Shown here: positions 12,982-24,032 of the stretch, in pieces | Layout: every line of letters starts with the position of its first letter | How positions within the stretch are numbered: the stretch's first letter is position 1 | NCBI GenBank assembly: GCA_025345505.1 | Contig: JANVCC010000076.1 | Location: forward strand, 7,427,577 to 7,491,576 | DNA length: 64,000 nt | Source: Todiramphus chloris collaris | Lineage: Eukaryota; Chordata; Aves; Coraciiformes; Alcedinidae | Direction: 5' to 3' | Made by a program: the position numbers and the translations under genes | The notes under the pieces: generated by a model | Told to the model about the DNA's origin: nothing | Databases searched by the model: none | What the model saw: only the letters and a program-made list of their open reading frames with translations

Positions 12982-13397
12982 GACCACAACTCTCTGATTC
13001 TTTCCTTCAAACAATTCCCAATCCACCTCACTACCTGATCATCCAGACCACACTTTCTCAGTTTAGCTGCAAGGATGCTGTGGGAGACGGTGTCAAATGC
13101 TTTACTGAAATCAAGGTAAACCACATCCACTGCACTACCATCATCTATCCACCCAGCTATTTCTTCGTAGAAGGCTATCGAGTTGGTCAAACATGACTTC
13201 CCCTTGGTAAAACCATGTTGACTGCTCCTGATGACCCCCTTGTCCTTGACATACCTAGAGACAGTGCCAAGGATAAGTTGTTCTGTCGCCTTTCTGGGGA
13301 TGGAGGTGAGGCTGACCCTTCTGTAGTTACCCGGGTCCTCCTTCTTGCCCTTTTTGAAGACTCGAGTGACATTTGCTCTCTTCCAGTCCTCAGGCAC
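12982..13397 (-). pseudogene. CR1 ORF2 reverse transcriptase, N-terminal half
   Basis: An open stretch of about 136 CR1 codons, followed by non-CR1 codons that run into the inserted LTR. It begins PEDWKRANVTRVFKKG and contains GNYRRVSLTSIPRK (about residues 23-36), QHGFTKGKSCL (60-70) and YLDFSKAFDTV (94-104). The last carries the first catalytic aspartate of the RT palm. The CR1 text stops near residue 136 (KERIREL) at the LTR edge. The usual N-terminal parts of ORF2, the endonuclease in particular, are absent because the element is 5'-truncated near 13681. The open length supports a fairly recent insertion. Confidence 0.92.
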
Positions 13398-13681
13398 CTA
13401 TTCTGTTCTCCATGACTTACTAAAGATGATGGAGAGTGGTCTAGCAATGACTTCTGCCAGCGCCCTCAGCTCTCGCGGGTGCACCCCATCAGTACATCCA
13501 AATTGCTCAGTTGATCTCTAACCCAGTCCTCATCAACCAAGGAAGTCTCCTCCTCTATCCTGACTTCCTCTGGGGCCTCAGTGTTCTGGGGCTCGCGAGG
13601 TTGGTCTCCAACAGTATAGACAGAGGCAAAGAAGGCATTCAGTAACTCTGCCTTCTCTGTATCCTCTGTCACCAGGGCAGA

Positions 13682-13702
13682 GTATTTGTATTTTACAAAT
13701 AC
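13682..13702. repeat. Perfect 9-bp hairpin at CR1 5' break
   Basis: Arms of 9 bp around a 3-base loop, immediately beyond the last CR1-like base. It may mark the insertion or truncation site, or be coincidence. Confidence 0.6.
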
Positions 13703-16700
13703 AGATGAACTGGCTGGTAAATGCTGAGGAATGAGAACACAGCAATGTGGCAGCCAAAGAGCACGAGGCTGCTGATCTAGAAGAGCATTGGAGAGGTGAG
13801 AAGTACAGTTTCAAGCAATGGTCAATACTTTCAAGCACAGACAAGATGACATTTAACAGACAGAATACAGTAACTGAATTCCAAATATAGGTGAATATGG
13901 AAAAGCAAATAGTTTGCCAGCATTATTATCACATGCATAATTATAATAAATATTTAGTAATGTTATCTGCTAGAATATTATATATTCTAATTAATAGTAT
14001 AATATTTATATTGAAATACATTTTAATATTATGTAATTATAATAGAAATACTCTTTTTTCCCCCTGGAAATCTCTGCATACCATAAACATGAACAGAATC
14101 ATTCTCATATTTCTCTCTCCAAAAGCATGGGCTGCACATCAATTAATATGTGTACTTCCAAAATCAATTACAGTAGAGAAGTTAATAAGTCAAAAAGTGT
14201 TAGATGGGCAAAGATGGTAATGGAAAAATCTGTATTTCTGTGTGTACAGAACAGCTCACGGTCACGCTAACTTTTGCTATGCTTTCTTCTACCTCTGTGT
14301 CTTAACACTTTTCCAGTTGCGTTGACAACATGACTTTCCATTCCTACCTTCTGAACGTACTCCTAAAAGCAAAGTGCACGCCAGTTGTACTTAGAGATAA
14401 CTTGTTGATAAAAATAACTTTTGCCACATGAACATCCATCATTCAGAACCTGGAGTGATCCCCACCACCATTTTAACAAAAATGGAATTACTTTTCATAA
14501 TTCTTTACATGAAACGAAAAGGATAATAATCTAGAAGAAAAAAGGTGAGCTTCTGGTTACTGGATAGTTCAATCGATCATTTGGTAACACAGAACATTCT
14601 TAAATGTATGATCATTTAAAATATACATTTACAGAAATAGATTTTATTTATCCATAGCTCTATCCATATATGAAAATACAGGAACTGAACTCCTGAAATT
14701 CTTAGTGCTGGACTTGGGATTTGCAGGAAATCAACAGTGCTGGAAATCAGGTCAATGGCTCAAAAGCATAACCTTCCAAAACTATTAGATCCTCCTAGAA
14801 GAATGAACTGTTGGCTCAAGCTAGGAGGAATTTATATTACTTATACTTCCCAATCTAGATTGAACCGATTTTACAGTTAAAAGAACTACATGAGCCTACA
14901 GAGGTTTTACTGACCCAATAGGCTCTAAAAAAATCCCTGACGATTTCTTGGCATTTGCTATCGCTTATGACCTTTATTTTCTAAGAAGGATTATTACGAC
15001 TTCCTTGCACTGTGCATTTCCCTACAGGACACCACCAGCCATATGTCAGCTTTACTCAGGGGGTTCTCTTATACAGCTTGAACAATTCTTCACATAGTGT
15101 TCACTGAATATTATGTACCATTTATTTCTGTAGCAATCCCTAGTTTTTTGCAATTAAGTGTAGAGTTCTCACACGCAGTTAAGCACACGCTAACTCATAT
15201 AAAATACAGAGACTTGCTGGCATCAGTAATTTAAGAGTGCTTAATTTTCATTGTATCACATATAAAGCCAGATATGTGCATCAAGACAGTAAAAGATAAT
15301 GTTTTTAAAGACCTTTCTAGCCTTGCAACTCATCATTTTATGATATATCCTTTTGTGTGATGTCCCTGTGATAACGCACTCAACCATGTACCTTTGAGCT
15401 TCACTCCATCCCTGCACCCTGCTCATTAATTCATCTTCAGCGTCTATAATTCTGTTTCATAAGCCACTACTGAGACTCACACTCTTAATTTGATTTCAAT
15501 AATCCTCACCCTCTGTCCCATGATGCAGGAAATACTTCTGAATCTCTAAGGTTTGATATCTTCTGATTTTGCAGAGTTGGAGATATGATGTTTTATGGGT
15601 AAAAAAAAAAGCAACATCTGATCAGCAGCATAATGCTGTGGCTTCATGTGGAAACTACCGGTGATGGGAGCAGGAAGGGTGAAGAAAAAGAGTCATTTGA
15701 GTCACAAAGGTGTCTGCTTAGACAGCAGGACAACATAGCCCACACCTGGAGTCAGAAGTAGAGCTGTCCATAAACTTTCACTCTCTCAGGGAAGAACCCG
15801 CAGATTTATGCTAAATATTTCAAAGGTACTGTGGGAGTGAGACAAACAGTTCTCATGTATTTCAACTGGAATTGTGTGAAAATTTCCTCTTTGAGAACAC
15901 AATTAAAAATAGAATCAGATTTATATAGAAAATAAGACGTCTGAGAAATACTGACATTAACAAAATCTCTTGTCACTCTAGTTGTTTTCTTCCAAAAGAA
16001 CTGATTTTAGTATTTATAAGACACCCTTTAATATAACATATTTTTACATATTGAGAGGCATTTCTATCACCTTCTAGACACAATTCTTATATTTGATTTT
16101 TTTTTAATGCACTTTCAATTTAAAGTGATATGAAGCTCAAAATTCAAATACCCTAGAACACTGTCAGAATTCCTCTGATTTCATTACAATTCAAATACAG
16201 GCCAAGTTTTCTAGAGATTTTCAAACCATATTGAGAAATATGGATTCAGTGGCAAACGACATCTCTGAAAAAGGAACAAGGCCCATTGGGAAAAGTTTAA
16301 ACGGTGACTATCTGATGTCTTGTGGACCAGGGTAAAATATTAAAGCTCTGGCAGTACTTTTGCCTGCTTGGATCAAGTACTTCGAAGTATAAGTAGAAAG
16401 TGCAAGTTCAGGAGTACATAATCCTGCAAATATTTCCATGAAGGGGGTAACAAGGTACGAGCAATAAGTTACTCCCCAAGCAGAAAGCAGCTCTGTCTTT
16501 CTGTGGCTCAGCAATAAGAAATGGTTGTCATCAGCTACTGGCTGCAAGCATTTCTATCATCTGCCAAACTACCTTTACCTGTGGACAGCAGGTCAGCTCC
16601 TGGAGGACTCCCTTTGAGCTCTTTCAGCCAGTTGTTCATCATTTTGGGATAACAACTGTTCCTCTTGAATGTCATATAAGGTCAGGTAAAAACTCCTTAA

Positions 16701-18133
16701 TCCAAAAGGTTTTCAAAGATTTTTAAATATATTTGTTCTAGCTTTTTGCTTTTGACATTTGGACTTCTTCTGCCCTCCCTTATTAGTCTCACAGTAATTA
16801 GTCTCTTCCAGCTTCTACATCTGACAAGTTAAAGAGTACCAATAGTCTAATATTGACATTTTTAACATTTCTCACCTAAGAATAGAAGCTGTTGCTAAAA
16901 CAGTCTTTGAAATTTCATTGGCCAATTAGAAAAACTTTTGCAGGAAGGACAGCTCTCTCAGAAGGTCAGGATGTATGGATTTATGATTGCAAGGCCACCA
17001 GTTCAAAGTCTCTTCAAACATCAGTCTTTAAAGCATAATACATACGATCATGATCAATCTGATTCTTCTGGGGCATGTGAAAGCCTAAATATCCACAATA
17101 TTTTTTCATTATTTTACTGCAATGGATGTTAAGAACAATACCACCTGGATTCCAAAGTCATTAAGTACTGAGCCATTGTCTTCATTGATGATTTGTAATT
17201 AAAGCCTGCAGGAGCTGCAATGATAATATCTGCTTTTCTCACAGTGCCCTGGTTCTCATTCTGCTCCTTGGGAGCTGCTCCAAGGAAATTTTGCTGATGC
17301 AGATGACAAAGACAGAAAGTACTCAGGTTCAGCAGATCCAACTTGCTACCTAAGCCGAGTACTAGATTTTGAAAATAAATGCTATTGAGATACCACTTGT
17401 TGGTCGTTCACAACAAGCATTATTTGGAATGTTTGCCTTCCAACAAAACAGGTTAGTTGTCCAGACCTGAAGAGGCAACAAGGAATTTGTCCCATAAGTG
17501 CAAAATGCCTAAGGCATATTTATTTATCTTCTTAGATGATGGAAAAGAAAGATACAGCTCATCTTAAGAGCTTTCTGAGACATGTTTGAAAGGATTTGCT
17601 CCATTGAAAACAAATTTTAGACAGGACAGCTCTTTCAGAAGGGAGCTGCATTTCACTTGTCCCTTCCTGTTGTGAAAAGATAAGAAAATTTCCGAGTTTT
17701 AAACGTTCCATTTCCTCAAGTTGCACCAGCTGAGGAAGACAAAGCTACTTTTTGTTGTTAAGGCTTTTACGGAGTGATGCAGTTAAAAGTCCTTACCAAT
17801 AAAGTACAGGTAATGCACCTGAACACTTTTGTTTTGCATTAAAAACTGTTGTAAACTCCAATTTTTGTTTCCATTACAACAAAACTTGTTTAAAACACAA
17901 CAATAATATTTCAAATTGAGCCACTTGAGAAAAAAACCCAGCAACACTGTAACAAGTGTCTTTATTGCACACCACTTAAATGCTATAGCTGTGTCCCAAT
18001 TTATGTCGAATACTGGATAACAAGGCTTTGTTCATCCTGAAAAATCTGCAAACCTACCATTTGAGATGAAGGGGGAGGAGGGGGGGAAGTTTCACTGCTG
18101 TAATACATCCCTGCATCAACATGGCAAGCTGCT
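13682..18133. other. Unique AT-rich DNA, no gene seen
   Basis: About 4.4 kb. Right at the 5' break of the preceding CR1 there is a perfect hairpin (13682-13702: arms GTATTTGTA / TACAAATAC, loop TTT). 13919-14060 is extremely AT-rich. I see no recognised repeat or gene in the rest. Confidence 0.6.
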
Positions 18134-18629
18134 CTGGGTGGACCCTGCCTAGACACCAGGTGCCTACCAAACCTGCTCTATGAGGACAGGGGAGAGAAAA
18201 TACAAGGAAGGACTTGTGGGTGAAGAACAGGGGGAAATCACTCACCAAGTACTGTCATGGTCAAAACAGCCTCAATTAATTAATAAATTAATTTAATTTA
18301 TTACCAATCAAATCAGAGTATGGTCATTACATACAAACTTCAGTCCTGAAGTCCACCCATCAACCCAGCACTACCACATCACCACTAAACCATGTCCCTC
18401 AGCACCACATCTATGCAGCTTCTAAATCCCTCCAGGGATGGGGACTCCACCACTGCCATGGGCAGACTGTTCCAGGCCTGGACAACCCTTTTAGGGAAGA
18501 AATCTTTCCTAATGTTGAATCTAAAGCTGCCAGGGTGCAAGTTGAGGCCATTTCCTCTCATCCTACTAAAGGAAACTACCCCTGTACCCCCCACCCTAGC
18601 TACCACAACCTTGCCACACAAACACAGCA
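18134..18629 (-). mobile_element. Endogenous retroviral LTR with CR1 inside (fossil)
   Basis: An LTR of the same family as 61925-62348. Shared plus-strand text includes ATCAAATCAGAGTA, AATTAATTTAATTTAT, ACTGTCATG.TCAAAACAG and, at the right end, CTTGCCACACAAAC. The family is an avian endogenous retrovirus LTR read on the minus strand, recognised from memory and not from a named library entry. The middle of the LTR is missing, and a CR1 piece (about 18338-18566) lies in its place. The outer ends are worn, and I see no clear target duplication. Confidence 0.6.
18338..18566 (-). mobile_element. CR1 LINE piece within the LTR
   Basis: Minus-strand CR1 text (CACTAAACCATGTCCCTCAG, CTCCAGGGATGGGGACTCCA, TTGAGGCCATTTCCTCTC on plus). 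It belongs to the same subfamily as the plus-strand tail at 39905-40168. The last bases of the usual 3' end are not recognisable at the left edge. LTR text lies on both sides, so either the CR1 inserted into the LTR or the two were joined by deletion. Confidence 0.85.
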
Positions 18630-21600
18630 TGCAAGCCTGGGAATTTCTGATTTTACTTAGAAGATAATAGTATGGTTAGTTAGATGTTATAAACACCATA
18701 TATGCCATTTGTGCTTCCTCAAGCAATGCAAAAGCCATACATTTCAAGCTGACACTTACGGAATGCTAATGTTATTTTTTACACAACCATTCTCTTTTGC
18801 AGCACAAGAAAGCAATCCTAAAATGTATTTTCAAATTATTTCTGATACAGACTGGCTGCCTATTGACAGTCTACTGAGTACTATCTATACCCACACATAC
18901 AATCTAAGGAATCTTAATATATAAGCCAAAAAAAAGTTACTGATGTAACCTGTCATTAAATAGCATGCAAAAAATCCCAACCCTGAAGCTGTAAGACATA
19001 TATAAATAAATGAACAGAATTCCACCCAGCAGGTGGTACACAGATTGGAGATGGGAACTCTCAAAGACAAGTGGCAGCAACAGAATAAAAATCTATAGCA
19101 CAAAGTTAGCTTTAACTCTTTTCTTCCCCAACCCTCCCGCCCACAAGGGGAAGCAAAACAAAGACTAAATATCAAATCAGACAAGTCTACATCCATCACA
19201 TTTTCATTTTTATTAGATTTAGAAATTCATTTGGAATTTTTATCTTTCTTCAATTTGTCTCGGAATTAATACTAACCAGTGCAAACGTATTCAAATTTAG
19301 CTCATCACCATCTTCGAAAGTTCTCCAATTGTAATGAATCAACAGACCAACAACTTTCATAAACCACCTCTCAGCAGCCTCCAAAACACATGACATCCAT
19401 CATTGCCCATTAACTTCTAATAGTGTTGTCACGGAATATAGTAACATTCTAAAACATTCTAAAAACTGCTCGTCAGTAAAATAATTTTCTATACATTTGG
19501 AAAGTACCAAGAAGAAAACAGATAATTCTTTAGAAGAAAACAGTGCTCTACCTTGCTTTATACCAATTGCTTTTCTTTGCAGGGAAAAGATGACTGGGAA
19601 AAAAAAAACAAAACAACTAAGGTTGTTACCATTATTTCTACGGTTGCCCATATTTTAGCTGTAAAGCTTTTATTAAGACCTGAATGGTTGTGGAACTCAC
19701 AACTCAAAATAATTCTCATTTAATAGAATATTCACATGTAGGGAAAAAACTTAGAAAACTCTAGTACAAGGAAAATCATAATTCAAACTGATTCTTCACC
19801 ACCAAAATGTTACAACATCCACGCAATAATTTGAAAAATGGAAATGTAAAATGCCCATCCTAGTGCTGGCAGGCATCACAATCCACTTTTCCCAACCACG
19901 ACTGTACAAAGATACAAAGAATTGAAGAAACAGACCCACAGTATTGGAAAATCTCCTGTACTCTCAATTTCTCTCATGATTCAGTATCTCTCTGTAGAAA
20001 TACAACATAAGGCTGTGCTCACAGTGACAGGCTTTGATACTCTCATAAAAGGTTCCATGCTTGCTACCCCCCAAATCCCTTGGATCGCGTGCAGACTTTT
20101 TGGAATATTAACAAATTTTACTTACGCTTCCTACATAATATCATCAACTTAAGAGTAAAATATTATCAATTGCTTCAGCTACGTTTAACGTTAAGTTGCC
20201 ACGATTCTGTTGCTTCCAAGTTATTTCTGAGTTCTGGTCGAGTGCCCTGTCTGCTACAGGGATACCTGAGCTACTACTACCCTGACACACTATATTTAGG
20301 AGTATACTTTTGATATGAATGTGATAAAAAAGAAGGAGGCTGTACCTTTTAAAAAATCATTCCATGTCACTAAATGTTTTCTTTCTTTAGCTTAGAGTTC
20401 AACAGTATCCACCTTTAGCTTCATTTAATTGCTTTACAAAGCTGCAAAAGTCAAAAAGAAGAAGAGAGCATACAAGAGTTTTCCAAATGCTTTCTTCATT
20501 ATCGGTGCAACTGGCATCCAGATCCAGGACTTTCTTTAAGCACAAAAATGACCACAAGACTGACGCAGATTAGTCCCAAGAAATCCATTCCCTGTAATTT
20601 CCTTCTGCTACCAATGGAGAGCCTACACTTACCAATTTAAAAGTCGGTTTGAGATCTGTCCTAAAAAACTGATCATCAACGACCCCTTTAAACACTTTTT
20701 TTTTCTTACACAACCATATGTGCCTCTATGAAAAGGTACAGATGAAAAGCCGAGAATAAAGTTCGGGAAGACGATAACACCAGACCTTAGGGGACACACA
20801 ATGCTAAAGAATCAAAGAATAGAAGAAAAGTGATTTTAAGCTTACCTGTCTTCAGTAGTTCATGGTACAATCCTTCATGTCAAAGAGCAGCGTATTTCTT
20901 TCCTCAAATGGTATGTGGGGTCTTAGGATAGTTCCATATTAAAAATCTCCATTGCACATTCCTTTTTTCTGGCAACCTGTGTGTGTTGGGGGAGGGGAAG
21001 AGAACATTTTACCATGTGGTGTGTCTCATGCTGACAGAGCACAAGATTATACTGTGCTTTATAATGAAATATATTTAGAAATCTCATGATTAACTATGAA
21101 GTCGAAACACCTCTGAAGTACAAGCACTTAACATTTCTTAGGCAGACCATATGAAACATACAATTTACAAACATACAATTTATCAACATAGAAAATAAAA
21201 AGGGAATCATCTGGTTTTGACTAGAGGTTCATCTTCATCAACAATAATATTAATATTAATGTGGAATCTGTTCATGAGGCACTAGAGTGAGTAGTCTGTA
21301 GTCCAGCCATTATCCCATTCCCCAGACCAAACACCCACACACTGAAGTGCCAATTCACACCAAGACACGATGACATGGAAAAGCCATCATCCTTTTGTGA
21401 ACTGCATACACTGAAATGCAGCTAGTTATTTTCTTGCAGGTTTATTTTCAGTGTTTATAGCTTTTGGCAGGAACCATACATTCAGTAATGCCAAATGTAC
21501 AAACTTGGGTATTCTTTGTGCAGAGCTACTTCCCAACATGAATTAAAAGTCAGGGATCCCCAAGACATATATAAATCTTCCCTACTAACTGCAGATTGGA

Positions 21601-22984
21601 ACCTTAATTAATCAAAAGATCACAGACAGACATATGGTACATTTCCAGTTCATGCCAAAACCCAAATACATCCGTGGAAAATACGATTAGTATAAGCCAC
21701 TCGAATTCCAGAAGGATCACTTCTTCCATGCTTGAAGGCAACGTGTGAAGGAAAACCCAGGGAGAAAAATGGAGCAACGTTCTTTTAGAACTAATGCTAA
21801 GCTCAGTTTGAGACATTGCAATATTTGCATTTTCTCTTTGAATTTCAGAAATTACAGCAGTGTATCTCACCTGCCATTGTGTAGTTATATATTAATTATA
21901 TAGAATACTTCTGAATAACTGAAAATTATTTATCTAGTTAATATGCAGGAGGGAAATACAAGGAATGCTTTGATCACATCCATCATGTTTTCACCAAGCA
22001 GTGATCTTCTATCCCAAAGATATATTATCACCTGCTTTTACTAACTTATTATGATTCCATTGATTTATTCATTAACTGTAATTAAATTATTCTATTGTCA
22101 GATTCTTGTCTCTGACGACTACAATCTATGTATAGAAGAAAAAATAGTTTCAGGATCTAGAAAAGCAATCAACTATTATCTTAAAATGTAATTTGCAGGA
22201 TCTAGTAGTTTGTTACCATCAGAATGAACTTCCATTTGGGTACAGATATTAAAAATAAATATATTTTTCATCAGATTTATAGACTATAAACACAGAAATA
22301 GAAACATTTCTAATCTTATAGAAAATGATACCAATATAATATATAGGAAATAGAATATAAAAGTTAAAAAGTGTTATTCTTTAAGCAGGAAAAAAATCCT
22401 CTTTATACATACACCTACACCACTGATATATTATTCATCTTCCATAACAAATAAGAATAATCAGGGGACAAAAATAGACACAAGAGACAAAAATGCATCA
22501 GACACATACAGAGGTTAAACCACAATTTAACTTAGCATTATGTAAGGGGAAGCTACAGAGACTACCGCTGTTCTAGAACTTCATTACTGGGAGCATTCCA
22601 AGAACTTCAGTGAACATTATTTTATAATTACAGACATAACTGCCACTTGATGTTAAAAGTGTTAAGGTGTTGCTTCACTGAAAAACTTTCTTAATCCATC
22701 CTGTCTTTTTTAATATATCCCAGAATTAATTAGCACCTAATAATAATCCAGTGCAATAGTTCCTGAAAGTTACTAGAGGTATTCCAACACCACCACGGAG
22801 CTGACAGTCACACACACACGCTGTACGTACTGGTAACTACTCTCACCCTTCATCTCCTGCTCTGCTTCCCAACACAGCTCAGGCAAAGGACGGTGCGACA
22901 GTTACAGACGAGTTTCTGATTCAGACACGCATTTAAACTGGGTCACCTAGGGTGGTCATGGGCATTACTCATAGAAAAGCATCG

Positions 22985-23060
22985 AGCATATGGATTTGAT
23001 CTCTCAGCCTATGTTTCCCAGTTGTAAAATGGCAATAGGAATTCGCTGTATATTTTACTT
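22985..23060 (+). repeat. Possible MIR SINE fragment
   Basis: The text CTCAGCCTATGTTTCCCAG followed by TTGTAAAATGGCAATAGG fits the MIR core (CTCAGTTTCC...TGTAAAATGGGGATA). Only the core is visible. MIR elements predate the bird-mammal split, so low identity is expected. Confidence 0.5.
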
Positions 23061-23244
23061 CGTCCTTTTAGTCCTGTATGATGCACGTAACAGTAGTAGC
23101 AGCCTGACACTGATGTTTTCATGATGAAAACAGTAACTGTCATCTTCTTATAGTTCAACAACTATTATGTTATAATTGCAACTGAGGAGCTGCCTGGAGT
23201 ATAAATACAATTACATAAACAATTTTCACTCTGTATTTGGGAAA

Positions 23245-23400
23245 CACTGACAGGACCTTTGAGGTTGGAAGGCACTTGTGAAGACCTCCTGTGTTTGACC
23301 ACCCAAACAGTAGAAGTTTTCTCCTTTGGTTTCCATTTCCTGTATTTCAATTAGTGCCCACTGCCTTGTCCTCCTGGAACCCAGGTTTCAAGGACATCTG
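23245..23400 (-). mobile_element. Possible old CR1 fragment, minus strand
   Basis: GAGGTTGGAAGGCAC and, 100 bp on, GTGCCCACTGCCTTGTCCTC appear in the order and spacing seen in minus-strand CR1 tails. Divergence is high and the ends are unclear. Confidence 0.45.
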
Positions 23401-24002
23401 TAACATTTTGTGCTATTAAAGTGAGCATTTAGTTGATTTGTTTCTCATACTCCTCATAACATCATAGAATCCTATTTCCTGCACATGTCCCCATAATGCA
23501 AGGGCCAGTGAAGAAAAAGACTGATCCTCCATCCACCAGCAGAGTAGTATTTTCTTGTTCAAACATCTGACACACTTTACTGTATTTCAAAAACCTCTTG
23601 GTACCTCAAAACTTTAAATTCATTTCTTGACCCTTTACTTTTCCTTTTGCAGGGCAAGTTCCTTGTTTTATGATGATTCTATGCTGAAAAGAATTCAACT
23701 CCTAAATACACTAGGTCAAAGTGCCACATTGTAGGAGTCTTGGTTGGATTTATACTTGGGATTTTTACAGAAATCACTCCATTGTTCCTACTAAGCCAAT
23801 AAATCATGCAACTTGTTGGCACAGCCACAGCTGCAGAACATGGCATAAAATGTGCACACAAATTTCTCTTACTTATTGCCTGGGGGAAAAAAAAAATTAA
23901 AATGTTTCCTGTACTGTAATTCTTGGACTTCTCGTACACTCACTGAAGTTCACTCAGCACTCAACTGTGTAGTCAACTAAATTATTTACTCAACTAAGAT
24001 TT

Positions 24003-24032
24003 AAAAAAAAAAAAAAAAATTTTTTTTTTTTT
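24003..24032. repeat. A17-T13 homopolymer block
   Basis: Seventeen A followed directly by thirteen T, forming a self-complementary tract. It is a likely replication-slippage or cruciform site, and its length may be unstable or misassembled. Confidence 0.9.

Larger units (their letters stand above)
11617..13681 (-). mobile_element. Long CR1 LINE, minus strand, split by a solo LTR
   Basis: The longest CR1 in the window. Its 3' end is at 11617 (CACAGAATCACAAAATG on plus) and its 5' break is near 13681. It is in two parts, 11617-12618 and 12982-13681, separated by an inserted LTR. The parts join correctly: the CR1 text that stops at GACCAC on the left resumes at GACCAC on the right. It covers the 3' untranslated region, most of the reverse transcriptase and a little upstream sequence. 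Two large open pieces remain (12618-11917 and 13397-12988), so it is among the younger copies here. It shares a subfamily with 39121-39838. Confidence 0.95.
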
